Assembly: GCF_003947455.1 (NCBI RefSeq)
Contig: NZ_QHJH01000002.1
Coordinates: 62,001-126,000, forward strand
Length of the DNA: 64,000 nucleotides
Source of the DNA: Streptomyces sp. WAC 04229
GTDB lineage: Bacteria; Actinomycetota; Actinomycetes; Streptomycetales; Streptomycetaceae
Direction: 5' to 3'
Positions within the stretch are counted from its first letter, which is position 1. Each line of letters opens with the position of its first letter. Of this stretch, positions 8,734 through 15,890 are shown one piece after another. The position numbers were made by a program, and so were the translations under genes. The notes under the pieces were generated by a model. It ran no database searches and had not been told where the DNA came from. It saw only the letters and a list, made by a program, of their open reading frames with translations.

Positions 8734-9654
8734 TCATGCCCCCCGGCGTCCCCCGTGCCGCCGCCCGGGTCCGTCCCGCGCGGCCGGCGCCGTGTCCCAC
8801 GCCCCGTGGACCGACGGCGCCCGCGCCAGTCCGACACTGCCGAGGCCGATCAGCGCCACGCCGATCAGCTCGGGCAGCACCCGCACGCCGAGCACGATCT
8901 CCTCACCGAACAGACCCCATCCGAGGGCGACGCTGGTGAGCGCGTCACCGAGGGTCAGGGCCGGTTGCGACGCGGCCAGCGTCCCCGCCCGCAGGGCGCT
9001 CTGCAACAGCAGGAAGCTGACCACACCGACCGCCGCGGTGGCGTACGGCGGCCACTGGGACAGCACCGCGCCCACTCCCTGGGGCAGCCGCCCCGTGACC
9101 TCCTTCAGCAGCGCCGCAGTACCGCCGAACCCCACCGCGGCCGCCGATCCGAACAGCGCGGCGCGCGGCGCGCCCCGCACCAGGCTGCCGGCCGAGGCGA
9201 GCGCCGTCACCAGGACGAAGAGGGTGAGCCCCGCCCAGCCCCACCGGCCCTCGACGGCGGTGTCCTCACCGGCCGAGGGAGCCGCCGCGCCCAGGAACAG
9301 CGCGAGCCCCACGGCCAGGGCCACGAAGGCCACCCAGGTCCGCGCATCGGGACGCCGGTGGAAGACCACGCTGCCGACCATCAGGGTGAACAGCAGCTCG
9401 CTGGCCATCAGCGGCTGGACGACGGCCAGACTGCCCACCGCCAGCGCGGCCGCCTGCAGGACCGTCGTCACCGCCAGCAGCGCAGCGCCCGCCACCCAGT
9501 ACCGGTCGCGCACCAGCCGCAGCAGTGAGCGCACCATCGTGTGCCTGGCGCCCGCCCGCTCCTCGTCCTGTGCCGCGGCCCGCCGCTGCAACACCGACGC
9601 CGCAGCGTTGGCCAGCGCCGCGAACAGGGCGAGGACGACGGTGAGGACACTCAC
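8734..9654 (-). CDS. DMT-superfamily integral membrane protein (EamA-like)
   Basis: 306 residues with about nine to ten hydrophobic segments, starting SVLTVVLALFAALANAAASV, and a polar basic C-terminal tail. It resembles drug/metabolite transporters common in Streptomyces; the substrate is unknown. The start is assigned to GTG 9654, 16 bp after the SDR stop, so the two genes probably share a transcript. Confidence 0.8.
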   Translation of the reverse strand: MSVLTVVLALFAALANAAASVLQRRAAAQDEERAGARHTMVRSLLRLVRDRYWVAGAALLAVTTVLQAAALAVGSLAVVQPLMASELLFTLMVGSVVFHRRPDARTWVAFVALAVGLALFLGAAAPSAGEDTAVEGRWGWAGLTLFVLVTALASAGSLVRGAPRAALFGSAAAVGFGGTAALLKEVTGRLPQGVGAVLSQWPPYATAAVGVVSFLLLQSALRAGTLAASQPALTLGDALTSVALGWGLFGEEIVLGVRVLPELIGVALIGLGSVGLARAPSVHGAWDTAPAARDGPGRRHGGRRGA

Positions 9655-9670
9655 CGCCGCGCGTTCCCGC

Positions 9671-10525
9671 TCATCCGAACCGCGCCGCCAGACGCCGGTA
9701 CAGCCCCGGAGCGGCGCCCCGCACCCGGCACGGCAGCCGCAGCCAGGCGGGCACGTACACCTCGTCCCGGCCCCGCCGCACCGCGTCGCGCACCGCGTCG
9801 GCCACCCGCTCGGGGGGCACGGGGCGCGGCCTGGAGCGCCGGTAGGGAGCCCCGCGCCGCTCGAAGAACGGCGTGTCCACGACCCCGGGCACCACATGGG
9901 TGACGCCCACGCCGGTGCCCCGCAACTCGTAGCGCAGCGCGTCGGCGAAGGCGCCGATCGCGGCCTTGGCGGCGGAGTACACGGCCTCGTCGCGGACCGC
10001 CACACTGCCGGCCAGCGAGCCGATGAGCACCACCCGGCCCGAGCCCGCGGCCACCATCCCCGGCAGCACCAGCCGCACCAGCCGCAGCGTGGCCAGCACG
10101 TTGACGTCGAGCACGTCGTCGACCGTGTGCGGGGGCATGTCCAGGAACTCTCCGGCCCAGCCCACCCCGGCACCCGCCACCAGCAGGTCCACGTGACCCA
10201 CCGTGGCCAGGGCGAAGTCGGTCAGCTGCCGGTCGGCCCCGGGCAGGGTGAGGTCCGCGGCGAATGCGGTGGCCGACGCGTCGTCGGCGACCTCCCGCAG
10301 CCGCACCGGGTCACGCCCGGTGAGTACCAGCCGCCAGCCGTCCTCGCCCGCCAGCCCGCGGGCCACGGCCGCGCCGATGCCGGAGGAGGCCCCCGTCACC
10401 AGCGCCGTCCGGGTCCGCGTGTCCGGGACGCCCGCGGGCTGCCGCCGGGTGCTCGCACGGTCCGCGTCGGCGGCGACGGCCCGCGGTCCGGGAGCGGACC
10501 GAGGACGGGAGAACGCATGGACCAT
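9671..10525 (-). CDS. short-chain dehydrogenase/reductase
   Basis: 284-residue classical SDR, an NAD(P)-dependent oxidoreductase of unknown substrate. The nucleotide-binding motif is TALVTGASSGIGAAVARGL and the catalytic YSAAKAA (YxxxK) is clear. There is a C-terminal extension of about 40 residues rich in Arg and Pro. ATG 10525 is chosen over the further-upstream in-frame ATG because residues before it are low-complexity; the spacing to AAGGTGG is reasonable. Its promoter would be shared with the divergent glycosyltransferase. Confidence 0.87.
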   Translation of the reverse strand: MVHAFSRPRSAPGPRAVAADADRASTRRQPAGVPDTRTRTALVTGASSGIGAAVARGLAGEDGWRLVLTGRDPVRLREVADDASATAFAADLTLPGADRQLTDFALATVGHVDLLVAGAGVGWAGEFLDMPPHTVDDVLDVNVLATLRLVRLVLPGMVAAGSGRVVLIGSLAGSVAVRDEAVYSAAKAAIGAFADALRYELRGTGVGVTHVVPGVVDTPFFERRGAPYRRSRPRPVPPERVADAVRDAVRRGRDEVYVPAWLRLPCRVRGAAPGLYRRLAARFG

Positions 10526-10642
10526 GGGGACCACCTTGGCTCGGGGCGGACACCGGGGGCGTGCGACCGGGCGGTCGGGCTCCGGCGGCCGGCCGGACGG
10601 GCGGTCACGGAGTATCCCTGTCAGCCCGCCCGAAACGCACCC

Positions 10643-11869
10643 ATGTGGGATGGTTTGGAACATGCCGGGTGGGCAACTTGGTCCGCCGTGCATCCTCGCA
10701 GTTCATCGGCCGGCCCCCCGACGGGCTCCCCGGCGTCCCGGCCGGCGGCACCGTCCGCCGCGCGGGAGGGCAGCCGTCTGCTGGTGGTCAGCGCGAGCAT
10801 GGGCGCCGGCCACGACACCGTCGCCGCCGAACTGGTCCGCCGCGCCCGCGAGCACGGCGGGGACGCCCTGGTCGTCGACGTCCTCGCACTCCTGCCCTAT
10901 GGCCTCGGCGGCGTCCTCCGGCGCTTCTACCGCGGGTCGGTACGCCACTTCCCCTGGCTGTACGCCGCGATCCACCGCCTCTTCCTGCGCCCCGGCCCCG
11001 GACGCCGCCCCGGCGGCACGCCCCTGGCCCGGCTGGCCGGCGGCCGGCTGCGCGAGCTGGCCGAGCGGTCCGGCGCGGACGTGGTCGTCCCCGTGTTCCA
11101 CCTCGGCGCCCAGCTGACCGGGCACCTGCGCGGCCGCGGTCTGCTGCCGGTGCCCAGCGTCGTCCTCGTGATCGACTTCGCCGTCCACCGGCAGTGGCTG
11201 CACCCCGGCAACGACCACTGCCTGTGTCTCACCGAGGACGCGGCACGCGAGGCGCGCGAGAGTACGGGCGGCCCCGCGGGGACCTGCGGTCCCGTGGTGG
11301 CCCCGGAGTTCTTCGCCGAGGCCCCCGGCGCGGCCGCGTGGCGGGCGCTGTTCGACCGGCTCGGTCCCGGGCGGCCTCCCGTCGTGGTGTCCGCCGGCGC
11401 CTGGGGTGTCGGCTCCCACCTGGAGGGCACGGTCCGGTTCCTCGCGGACCACGGCTTCCTGCCGGTCGTGCTCTGCGGCGGCAACCAGCGGCTGCGCCGC
11501 ACCCTGTCCGGCACCCAGGGCGTCGTCGCCCTGGGCTGGGTGACCGACATGCCCGGCCTGCTGCACGCCGCCGGCGCCCTGATCGACAACGCGGCCGGTC
11601 AGACGGCCGTACAGGCGCTCGCCGCCGGACTGCCGGTCGTGGGGTACCGCCCGATACCGGGCCACGGCGCGGACGGTGTCCGGCGGATGGCCGCGCTGGG
11701 CGTGTCGGAGGTCGCCGGGGACGAGACCGCGCTGCTCGCCGCGGTACGCCGGCTCACCGCCGCGGGCCCGGCCCGCCGTCGGCGGATCGCCGCCGGACGC
11801 GCGCTGTTCACGGACGACGCGCTGACCCGGGTGACCGACCTCGCCGCCGCGGTGCGCGCCCGCGGCTGA
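10643..11869 (+). CDS. MGDG-synthase-type glycosyltransferase (GT28 fold)
   Basis: About 408 residues. The N-terminal MGDG-synthase-like domain has LLVVSASMGAGHDTVAAEL. The C-terminal GT-B domain has VVVSAGAWGVGSHLEGT and the donor-site stretch LIDNAAGQTAVQALAAGLPV. Family members transfer a sugar from a nucleotide donor to diacylglycerol or a related lipid; donor and acceptor here are unknown. ATG 10643 lacks a clear ribosome site; GTG 10688 in the same frame is a possible alternative. Only about 120 bp separate it from the divergent SDR start. Confidence 0.83.
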   Translation: MWDGLEHAGWATWSAVHPRSSSAGPPTGSPASRPAAPSAAREGSRLLVVSASMGAGHDTVAAELVRRAREHGGDALVVDVLALLPYGLGGVLRRFYRGSVRHFPWLYAAIHRLFLRPGPGRRPGGTPLARLAGGRLRELAERSGADVVVPVFHLGAQLTGHLRGRGLLPVPSVVLVIDFAVHRQWLHPGNDHCLCLTEDAAREARESTGGPAGTCGPVVAPEFFAEAPGAAAWRALFDRLGPGRPPVVVSAGAWGVGSHLEGTVRFLADHGFLPVVLCGGNQRLRRTLSGTQGVVALGWVTDMPGLLHAAGALIDNAAGQTAVQALAAGLPVVGYRPIPGHGADGVRRMAALGVSEVAGDETALLAAVRRLTAAGPARRRRIAAGRALFTDDALTRVTDLAAAVRARG

Positions 11870-11948
11870 GCACGGGCGCGGGCTGGTTTCCCTCCGCGGG
11901 CCGTGGGCACCCGGCTCCGAGCCGGAAGCGGCGCAGGGAGGCGAGCAC

Positions 11949-12341
11949 GTGCGGCTGGACGAATTCCTGACCCGGGTCCGCGACCTCGGCGAGTACCACG
12001 GCGACGACGAGGCCGAGCAGGTCAGCAGGGCCGTCCTGTGGGTGATCGCGTCCCGCGTCGCCCCCGGGGAGGCGGCCGCGCTCGCCGCCGACCTGCCCGC
12101 GCCCCTGGACGACGTGCTGCGCCCCGAGCGGGGGCGGCCCGAGTCCTTCGGACGCGAAGAGTTCTTGCGGCGGGTGGCCCAGCAGACCGGCGCCCGGCCG
12201 CGCACCGCGGAGTGGGACGCGGGCGCCGTGCTCGCCGCCCTGGCCGAAGCGGTGCCCCGCGAACGCGTCGACGGGCTCCTGGCCCAACTGCCCGCCGACT
12301 GCGCCGACCTCCTGGGCGGCACGGGCGAGGCATCGCGCTGA
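11949..12341 (+). CDS. DUF2267 family protein
   Basis: 130-residue cytoplasmic protein matching DUF2267: MRLDEFLTRVRDLGEY at the N terminus, then VLWVIASRVAPGEAAALAADL and a second helical half ending in VDGLLAQLPADCADLL. No catalytic motif is apparent and the function is unknown. GTG start with CAGGGAGGCGAG just upstream. It lies 79 bp after the glycosyltransferase and may be co-transcribed. Confidence 0.82.
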   Translation: MRLDEFLTRVRDLGEYHGDDEAEQVSRAVLWVIASRVAPGEAAALAADLPAPLDDVLRPERGRPESFGREEFLRRVAQQTGARPRTAEWDAGAVLAALAEAVPRERVDGLLAQLPADCADLLGGTGEASR

Positions 12342-12371
12342 ACCCCGGCAAGTCCGGGGCCCGGCGTGAGG

Positions 12372-12779
12372 TCAATCGCGGTCCGCGCGCTCGGCCCGCT
12401 CGGCCCGCTCGGCGTGCAGCTTCTTCACCCGGGCCGCCTCCTTGCGGACGTCGGCCTGGACGGCCTGCTCCCGCTCCAGCCACTCCGGGCGTTCCTGCTT
12501 CAGCGTCTCGATCTGCTCCGTGGTGAGCGGCTCCGACACTCCGCCCCGGTGCAGGCCCGCGATGGACACCCCGAGCTTGGCCGCCACCACAGGCCGCGGG
12601 TGCGGGCCGTCGCGCCGCAGGTCACGCAGCCACGCGGGCGGTTCGGTCTGGAGCGCGTTCAGCTCGGCGCGCGTGACGACGCCCTCCCGGAACTGAGCGG
12701 GTGTGGCTTCGAGGTACACACCCAGCTTCTTCGCCGCGGTCGCGGGCTTCATGGACTGGGTGTTCTGGTGCGACGTCAT
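12372..12779 (-). CDS. DUF5997 family protein
   Basis: 135 residues; conserved actinobacterial protein of unknown function. Body: KPATAAKKLGVYLEATPAQF, then TRAELNALQTEPPAWL, ending in a coiled-coil-like charged tail with ERAERAERA. ATG 12779 begins the conserved part; an in-frame ATG seven codons upstream (12800) is possible. It is divergent from the LysR-domain gene with 58 bp between starts, and the pairing suggests a functional link. Confidence 0.78.
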   Translation of the reverse strand: MTSHQNTQSMKPATAAKKLGVYLEATPAQFREGVVTRAELNALQTEPPAWLRDLRRDGPHPRPVVAAKLGVSIAGLHRGGVSEPLTTEQIETLKQERPEWLEREQAVQADVRKEAARVKKLHAERAERAERADRD

Positions 12780-12837
12780 GCCGTCAAGGGTATCGAGCAT
12801 GTGAGCGGCCCCCGACCACGCCCGGTAACCTGGCCGG

Positions 12838-13629
12838 GTGACAGGCTCGGAAGATCGCCCCTCGTTCCGGCTCGCGTACGTCCCGGGGGTGACGCCCGAC
12901 AAGTGGGCGCGCATCTGGAACGAGCGGCTGCCGGACGTCCCGCTGTCCCTGACCCAGGTCCCCGCGGCCGGCGCCGAGGGCGTCCTGCTGGACGGTGACG
13001 CCGACGCCGGACTGGTGCGGCTGCCCGTCGACCGGACCCGCCTCAGCGCCATCCCCCTCTACACCGAGACCACGGTCGTGGTGATCCCCAAGGACCACCT
13101 CGTCACCGCGGCCGACGAGGTGACCGCCGAGGACCTCGCCGACGAGATCGTGCTGCACCCCCTGGACGACGTCCTCGGGTGGGAGGAGCGGCCGCCGGGC
13201 CGGCCCGCGCTCGAGCGTCCGGCCACCACCGCGGACGCCGTCGAGCTGGTGGCGGCCGGGATCGGCGTGCTGCTGACGCCGCTGTCGCTGGCCCGGCTGC
13301 ACCACCGCAAGGACCTCACGTACCGCACGGTCACCGACGCCCCCCAGTCGGGCGTGGCGCTGTCCTGGCCGGAGGACGCGCACACGGACCGCGTCGAGGA
13401 CTTCATCGGCATCGTCCGCGGCCGGACCGTCAACAGCACCCGGGGCCGGCAGCCCGACCCGGCGCCCGCCGGACGGAAGCCGGCGGCCGGGAAGCAGCAG
13501 TCGGGGAAGCAACAGTCCGGCAAGCAGCAGACCGGCAAGCAGCAGTCCGGCGGAGCCCGGCGCGGCGGCGGCACCCCGCGCAAGAAGAGCGGCAGCGGCG
13601 GCGGGCGCGGCAAGCCCCGCCGCCGCTGA
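12838..13629 (+). CDS. LysR substrate-binding-domain protein lacking an HTH, with repetitive basic tail
   Basis: 263 residues. The first 210 resemble a LysR effector-binding domain (FRLAYVPGVTPDKWARIWNE; TETTVVVIPKDHLVTAADEV; AVELVAAGIGVLLTPLSLAR), but no N-terminal HTH is present. The tail from about residue 213 has four GKQQ(S/T) units, then RRGGGTPRKKSGSGGG and a final KPRRR. It could act as a solute sensor or bind nucleic acid through the tail. A -10-like TAACCT lies 6 nt before the GTG, so the transcript may be leaderless. Confidence 0.78.
   Translation: MTGSEDRPSFRLAYVPGVTPDKWARIWNERLPDVPLSLTQVPAAGAEGVLLDGDADAGLVRLPVDRTRLSAIPLYTETTVVVIPKDHLVTAADEVTAEDLADEIVLHPLDDVLGWEERPPGRPALERPATTADAVELVAAGIGVLLTPLSLARLHHRKDLTYRTVTDAPQSGVALSWPEDAHTDRVEDFIGIVRGRTVNSTRGRQPDPAPAGRKPAAGKQQSGKQQSGKQQTGKQQSGGARRGGGTPRKKSGSGGGRGKPRRR
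13489..13548 (+). repeat. four in-frame 15-bp tandem repeats
   Basis: Units 13489-13503, 13504-13518, 13519-13533 and 13534-13548 each encode G-K-Q-Q-S/T with few differences. The period is a whole number of codons, so copy number can change without a frameshift. Confidence 0.9.
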
Positions 13630-13665
13630 CCCGCCGGACCTCCTGACCGCCGGGCTCCGAGGGGG

Positions 13666-14406
13666 TCAGCGGACCGTCGGACTCGGCGTCGGAGCCGAGG
13701 TGTTGACGTCGAGACCCGGCGGCTGGGCGAGCGACAGCACCGGCTCACCCGGCTGCGGCGCGGGCGGTGTCAGCTGCACCTTGGGCAGGCTCGGCGGCGC
13801 CGTCTGCTGGAAGTTGACCTGGTCGAAGTTGACCAGCCCGGTCTTCTCCAGCACGGTGATGTGGTCCAGGACGGTGTCGTTGGCCTGATCCGCCAGCTGC
13901 CGCACCAGGGAGTTCTTGGTGTTGGCGCGGATCTTGGCGATGGCGGGGAAGATCTGGCCGTGCGTGATGCGCATGATGTTCACCGCGGTGGTGTCGAACT
14001 GCTTGCCCGTCGTCCCGTCCACGGTCGACACGAACTGCTGCTGCTGCGGGGACGCCAGGTTGGGCAGGGTGATGCCCAGCTCGGGAGCGATCTTGCGGCA
14101 GGTCGCGTCGAGCCGGGAGTGTCCGACGACCAGGTGCTCGCCGGCCTCCTTCATCTCCGGTGTCGTCCCCCGCTCGATCGCCATCAGCCCCAGCGGGTGC
14201 TCCCACAGCCCCGCGGCACGCACCTTGACCACGAAGTCCCGGTCCTGCTCGGTGAGCGGCCCGTACCGCGTGTTGGTGATGATCCTGGCCTGGTCACTGC
14301 CCGTGTTCTGCACCCCGAGCATGGTCGGGTAGGCGAGGGCGGTGAGGGTGAGGACCAGGGCACCGGCCACGAAGGCCGTCCCTGCCGTGGTGCGCGTGAT
14401 GCGCAT
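13666..14406 (-). CDS. exported DUF4142 family protein
   Basis: 246 residues with an N-terminal signal or anchor (TAFVAGALVLTLTALAYPTM). The DUF4142 body has DRDFVVKVRAAGLWEHPLG, then HLVVGHSRLDATCRKIAPEL and RITHGQIFPAIAKIRA, a ferritin-like helical arrangement. The C-terminal 50 residues are proline-rich. ATG 14406 has GGAGG six bases upstream. The function of the family is not established. Confidence 0.86.
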   Translation of the reverse strand: MRITRTTAGTAFVAGALVLTLTALAYPTMLGVQNTGSDQARIITNTRYGPLTEQDRDFVVKVRAAGLWEHPLGLMAIERGTTPEMKEAGEHLVVGHSRLDATCRKIAPELGITLPNLASPQQQQFVSTVDGTTGKQFDTTAVNIMRITHGQIFPAIAKIRANTKNSLVRQLADQANDTVLDHITVLEKTGLVNFDQVNFQQTAPPSLPKVQLTPPAPQPGEPVLSLAQPPGLDVNTSAPTPSPTVR

Positions 14407-14469
14407 CGTGCCTCCTGGGGCGAAAACAGGCTCGGACACCAGGAGGTACGGATACGGGCCGTGCTCTGA

Positions 14470-15180
14470 TCACCTCTCCGGGCAAAAACTTGCCCGCGCC
14501 GGTCCGGCGAGCCAGTCGTACGCCGCCCGTGCGGTGAACGCGTCCTGACCCCCGCGCACCAGCAGTCCGGCGGTGGCGAACTCGGGCGCGTCCGCCTGCG
14601 ACGCGACGTAGGGCACCGCGATGCAGCGCATCCCCGCCGCGTGCGCGGCGGCGGCCCCGGGAGCGGCGTCCTCCAGGACCACGCAGTCGGCCGGGTCCGC
14701 GCCGATCCTGCGGGCGGCCTCCAGGAAGACGTCGGGGGCCGGTTTGCCCCGTGCCACCTCGTCGGCCGAGACGACGGTGCGCAGGTGCGCGTCCAGGCCG
14801 GTGCGGGCCAGGATCGCCCCGATGGCCTCGGGCGACGACCCGGAGGCGACCGCCAGCGGGACGCCCTCGGCGGCCAGCCACTCGACCAGCGTCCGCATCT
14901 CGGGGTACGCGCGGGCCGAGGTGCGGGCCAGCTCCAGGTAGTGGTGGTTCTTGACGGCGAGCAGCTCCTCCACGGGTGCCGACAGTGCGTACCGCCGCTT
15001 CCAGTCGGCGACCGTCTCCTGTGTGCTGATGCCCACGTACGTCTCGTGGTCCGTCCAGGTGAAGTCCGGGACGCCGTACTCGGCGAGGGTCAGCCGACCT
15101 GCTTCGTAGTAGTTCGGCTCGCTGTCCACGAGCGTTCCGTCGAGATCGAAGATGACCGAGATGCCGCCGAGAGTGCTCAT
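14470..15180 (-). CDS. HAD-superfamily hydrolase (beta-phosphoglucomutase-like)
   Basis: 236 residues; cytosolic phosphatase or phosphomutase. Motif I is VIFDLDGTLVDSEPNYYEAG, motif II VASGSSPEA, motif III RGKPAPDVFLEAA and motif IV VLEDAAPGAAAA, with a helical cap after motif I. The substrate is unknown. It lies 20 bp downstream of the Lrp gene on the same strand, so the two are probably co-transcribed. Confidence 0.9.
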   Translation of the reverse strand: MSTLGGISVIFDLDGTLVDSEPNYYEAGRLTLAEYGVPDFTWTDHETYVGISTQETVADWKRRYALSAPVEELLAVKNHHYLELARTSARAYPEMRTLVEWLAAEGVPLAVASGSSPEAIGAILARTGLDAHLRTVVSADEVARGKPAPDVFLEAARRIGADPADCVVLEDAAPGAAAAHAAGMRCIAVPYVASQADAPEFATAGLLVRGGQDAFTARAAYDWLAGPARASFCPER

Positions 15181-15200
15181 GCGCTCCAGGATGCCAAGGA

Positions 15201-15677
15201 TCACTTCCGGGCCGAGCGCCCGATCGACTCCACCAGGGGCAGCAGCCGGTGCGTGACGCGTTCGCGGAGCACCACCTCGCTGCGGGTGCGGACCACCCCG
15301 GGCAGGCTGATCAGCTTCTGGACGACGTCCTCCAGGTGCGCGTTGTCGCGCGCCACGACCCGGGTCAGCAGGTCCCCGCCGCCCGTGATGGAGAAGGCCT
15401 CCACGATCTCGGGCACGGCCGCCAGCGCCTCGCCCACCTCGTCGAGGTGGCCCTGGGTGACCTCGATGTGCACGAACGCGAGCACCGGGTGGCCCAGCGC
15501 GGCGGGGGAGAGGGACGGCGCGGTACCGGTGATCACGCCCTCGCGCTCCAGCCGGTCGAGCCGGGCCTGCAGCGTGCCGCGGGCGATGCCGAGGAGCCGG
15601 GCGTACTCGCGCACGCTGGTGCCCGGCTGTTCGAGGAGCAGTCGCAGGATGCGGGTGTCGAGTGCGTCGACGGCCAT
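15201..15677 (-). CDS. Lrp/AsnC family transcriptional regulator
   Basis: 158 residues. HTH at about 4-50 (DTRILRLLLEQPGTSVREYA, GTLQARLDRLEREGVI), then the RAM ligand domain with FSITGGGDLLTRVVARDN. ATG 15677 has GGAGG upstream; an in-frame start 24 codons earlier adds unconserved sequence. It is divergent from a FUSC exporter; inverted repeats in the gap (15746-15784) and a half-site (15703-15713) are its likely operators. Confidence 0.9.
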   Translation of the reverse strand: MAVDALDTRILRLLLEQPGTSVREYARLLGIARGTLQARLDRLEREGVITGTAPSLSPAALGHPVLAFVHIEVTQGHLDEVGEALAAVPEIVEAFSITGGGDLLTRVVARDNAHLEDVVQKLISLPGVVRTRSEVVLRERVTHRLLPLVESIGRSARK

Positions 15678-15702
15678 GACGTGCCGCGTCCTCCTTCGTC
15701 GG

Positions 15703-15784
15703 CCATTGGCTCTCGGGTGGCCGGGGGAATGCCACGACGACTGTACCAATGGCTCAGTTGCGAAGCGCCCGGTTGAGCCAGTGG
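15703..15784. promoter_or_regulatory. candidate Lrp-type operator array
   Basis: CCAATGGCTCA (15746-15756) and TGAGCCAGTGG (15774-15784) form an inverted repeat with 10 of 11 matching positions and a 17-bp spacer. A third copy, CCATTGGCTCT, lies at 15703-15713. The array fits a multimeric Lrp protein controlling both its own gene and the exporter. Confidence 0.6.
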
Positions 15785-15812
15785 CGGCAGGGATGCTCCT
15801 ATAGGAGGGTCG

Positions 15813-15890
15813 ATGGCGCTGCGGATCCCGCGGCGCCTTTTTTATGCCAATACGTTCGGGCCGGTGCGAGGGGGCGGTAAGCAGTGCTGA
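15813..15890 (+). CDS. 25-residue leader peptide ORF upstream of the FUSC exporter
   Basis: ATG 15813 to TGA 15890 encodes 25 residues beginning MALRIPRRLFYANTFG and ending GGGKQC. AGGAGGG lies at 15803-15809, only 3 nt before the ATG. The stop overlaps the exporter's GTG (15884), so translation could be coupled. The first eight codons lie inside a strong intrinsic terminator hairpin, so ribosome movement would affect its folding. Too short for homology; the call rests on architecture. Confidence 0.45.
   Translation: MALRIPRRLFYANTFGPVRGGGKQC
15815..15843 (+). terminator. intrinsic terminator in the exporter leader (putative attenuator)
   Basis: GGCGCTGCGG (15815-15824) pairs with CCGCGGCGCC (15828-15837): ten base pairs including one U-G, a 3-nt ATC loop, then six T (15838-15843). 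It points toward the exporter, and no plus-strand gene ends here, so its natural role would be premature termination of the exporter mRNA. Confidence 0.72.

Noticed and set aside
8792..10642. Upstream extension of the glycosyltransferase frame through the DMT and SDR genes
   Set aside because: It is antisense to two well-supported genes, and the domain begins near 10740.
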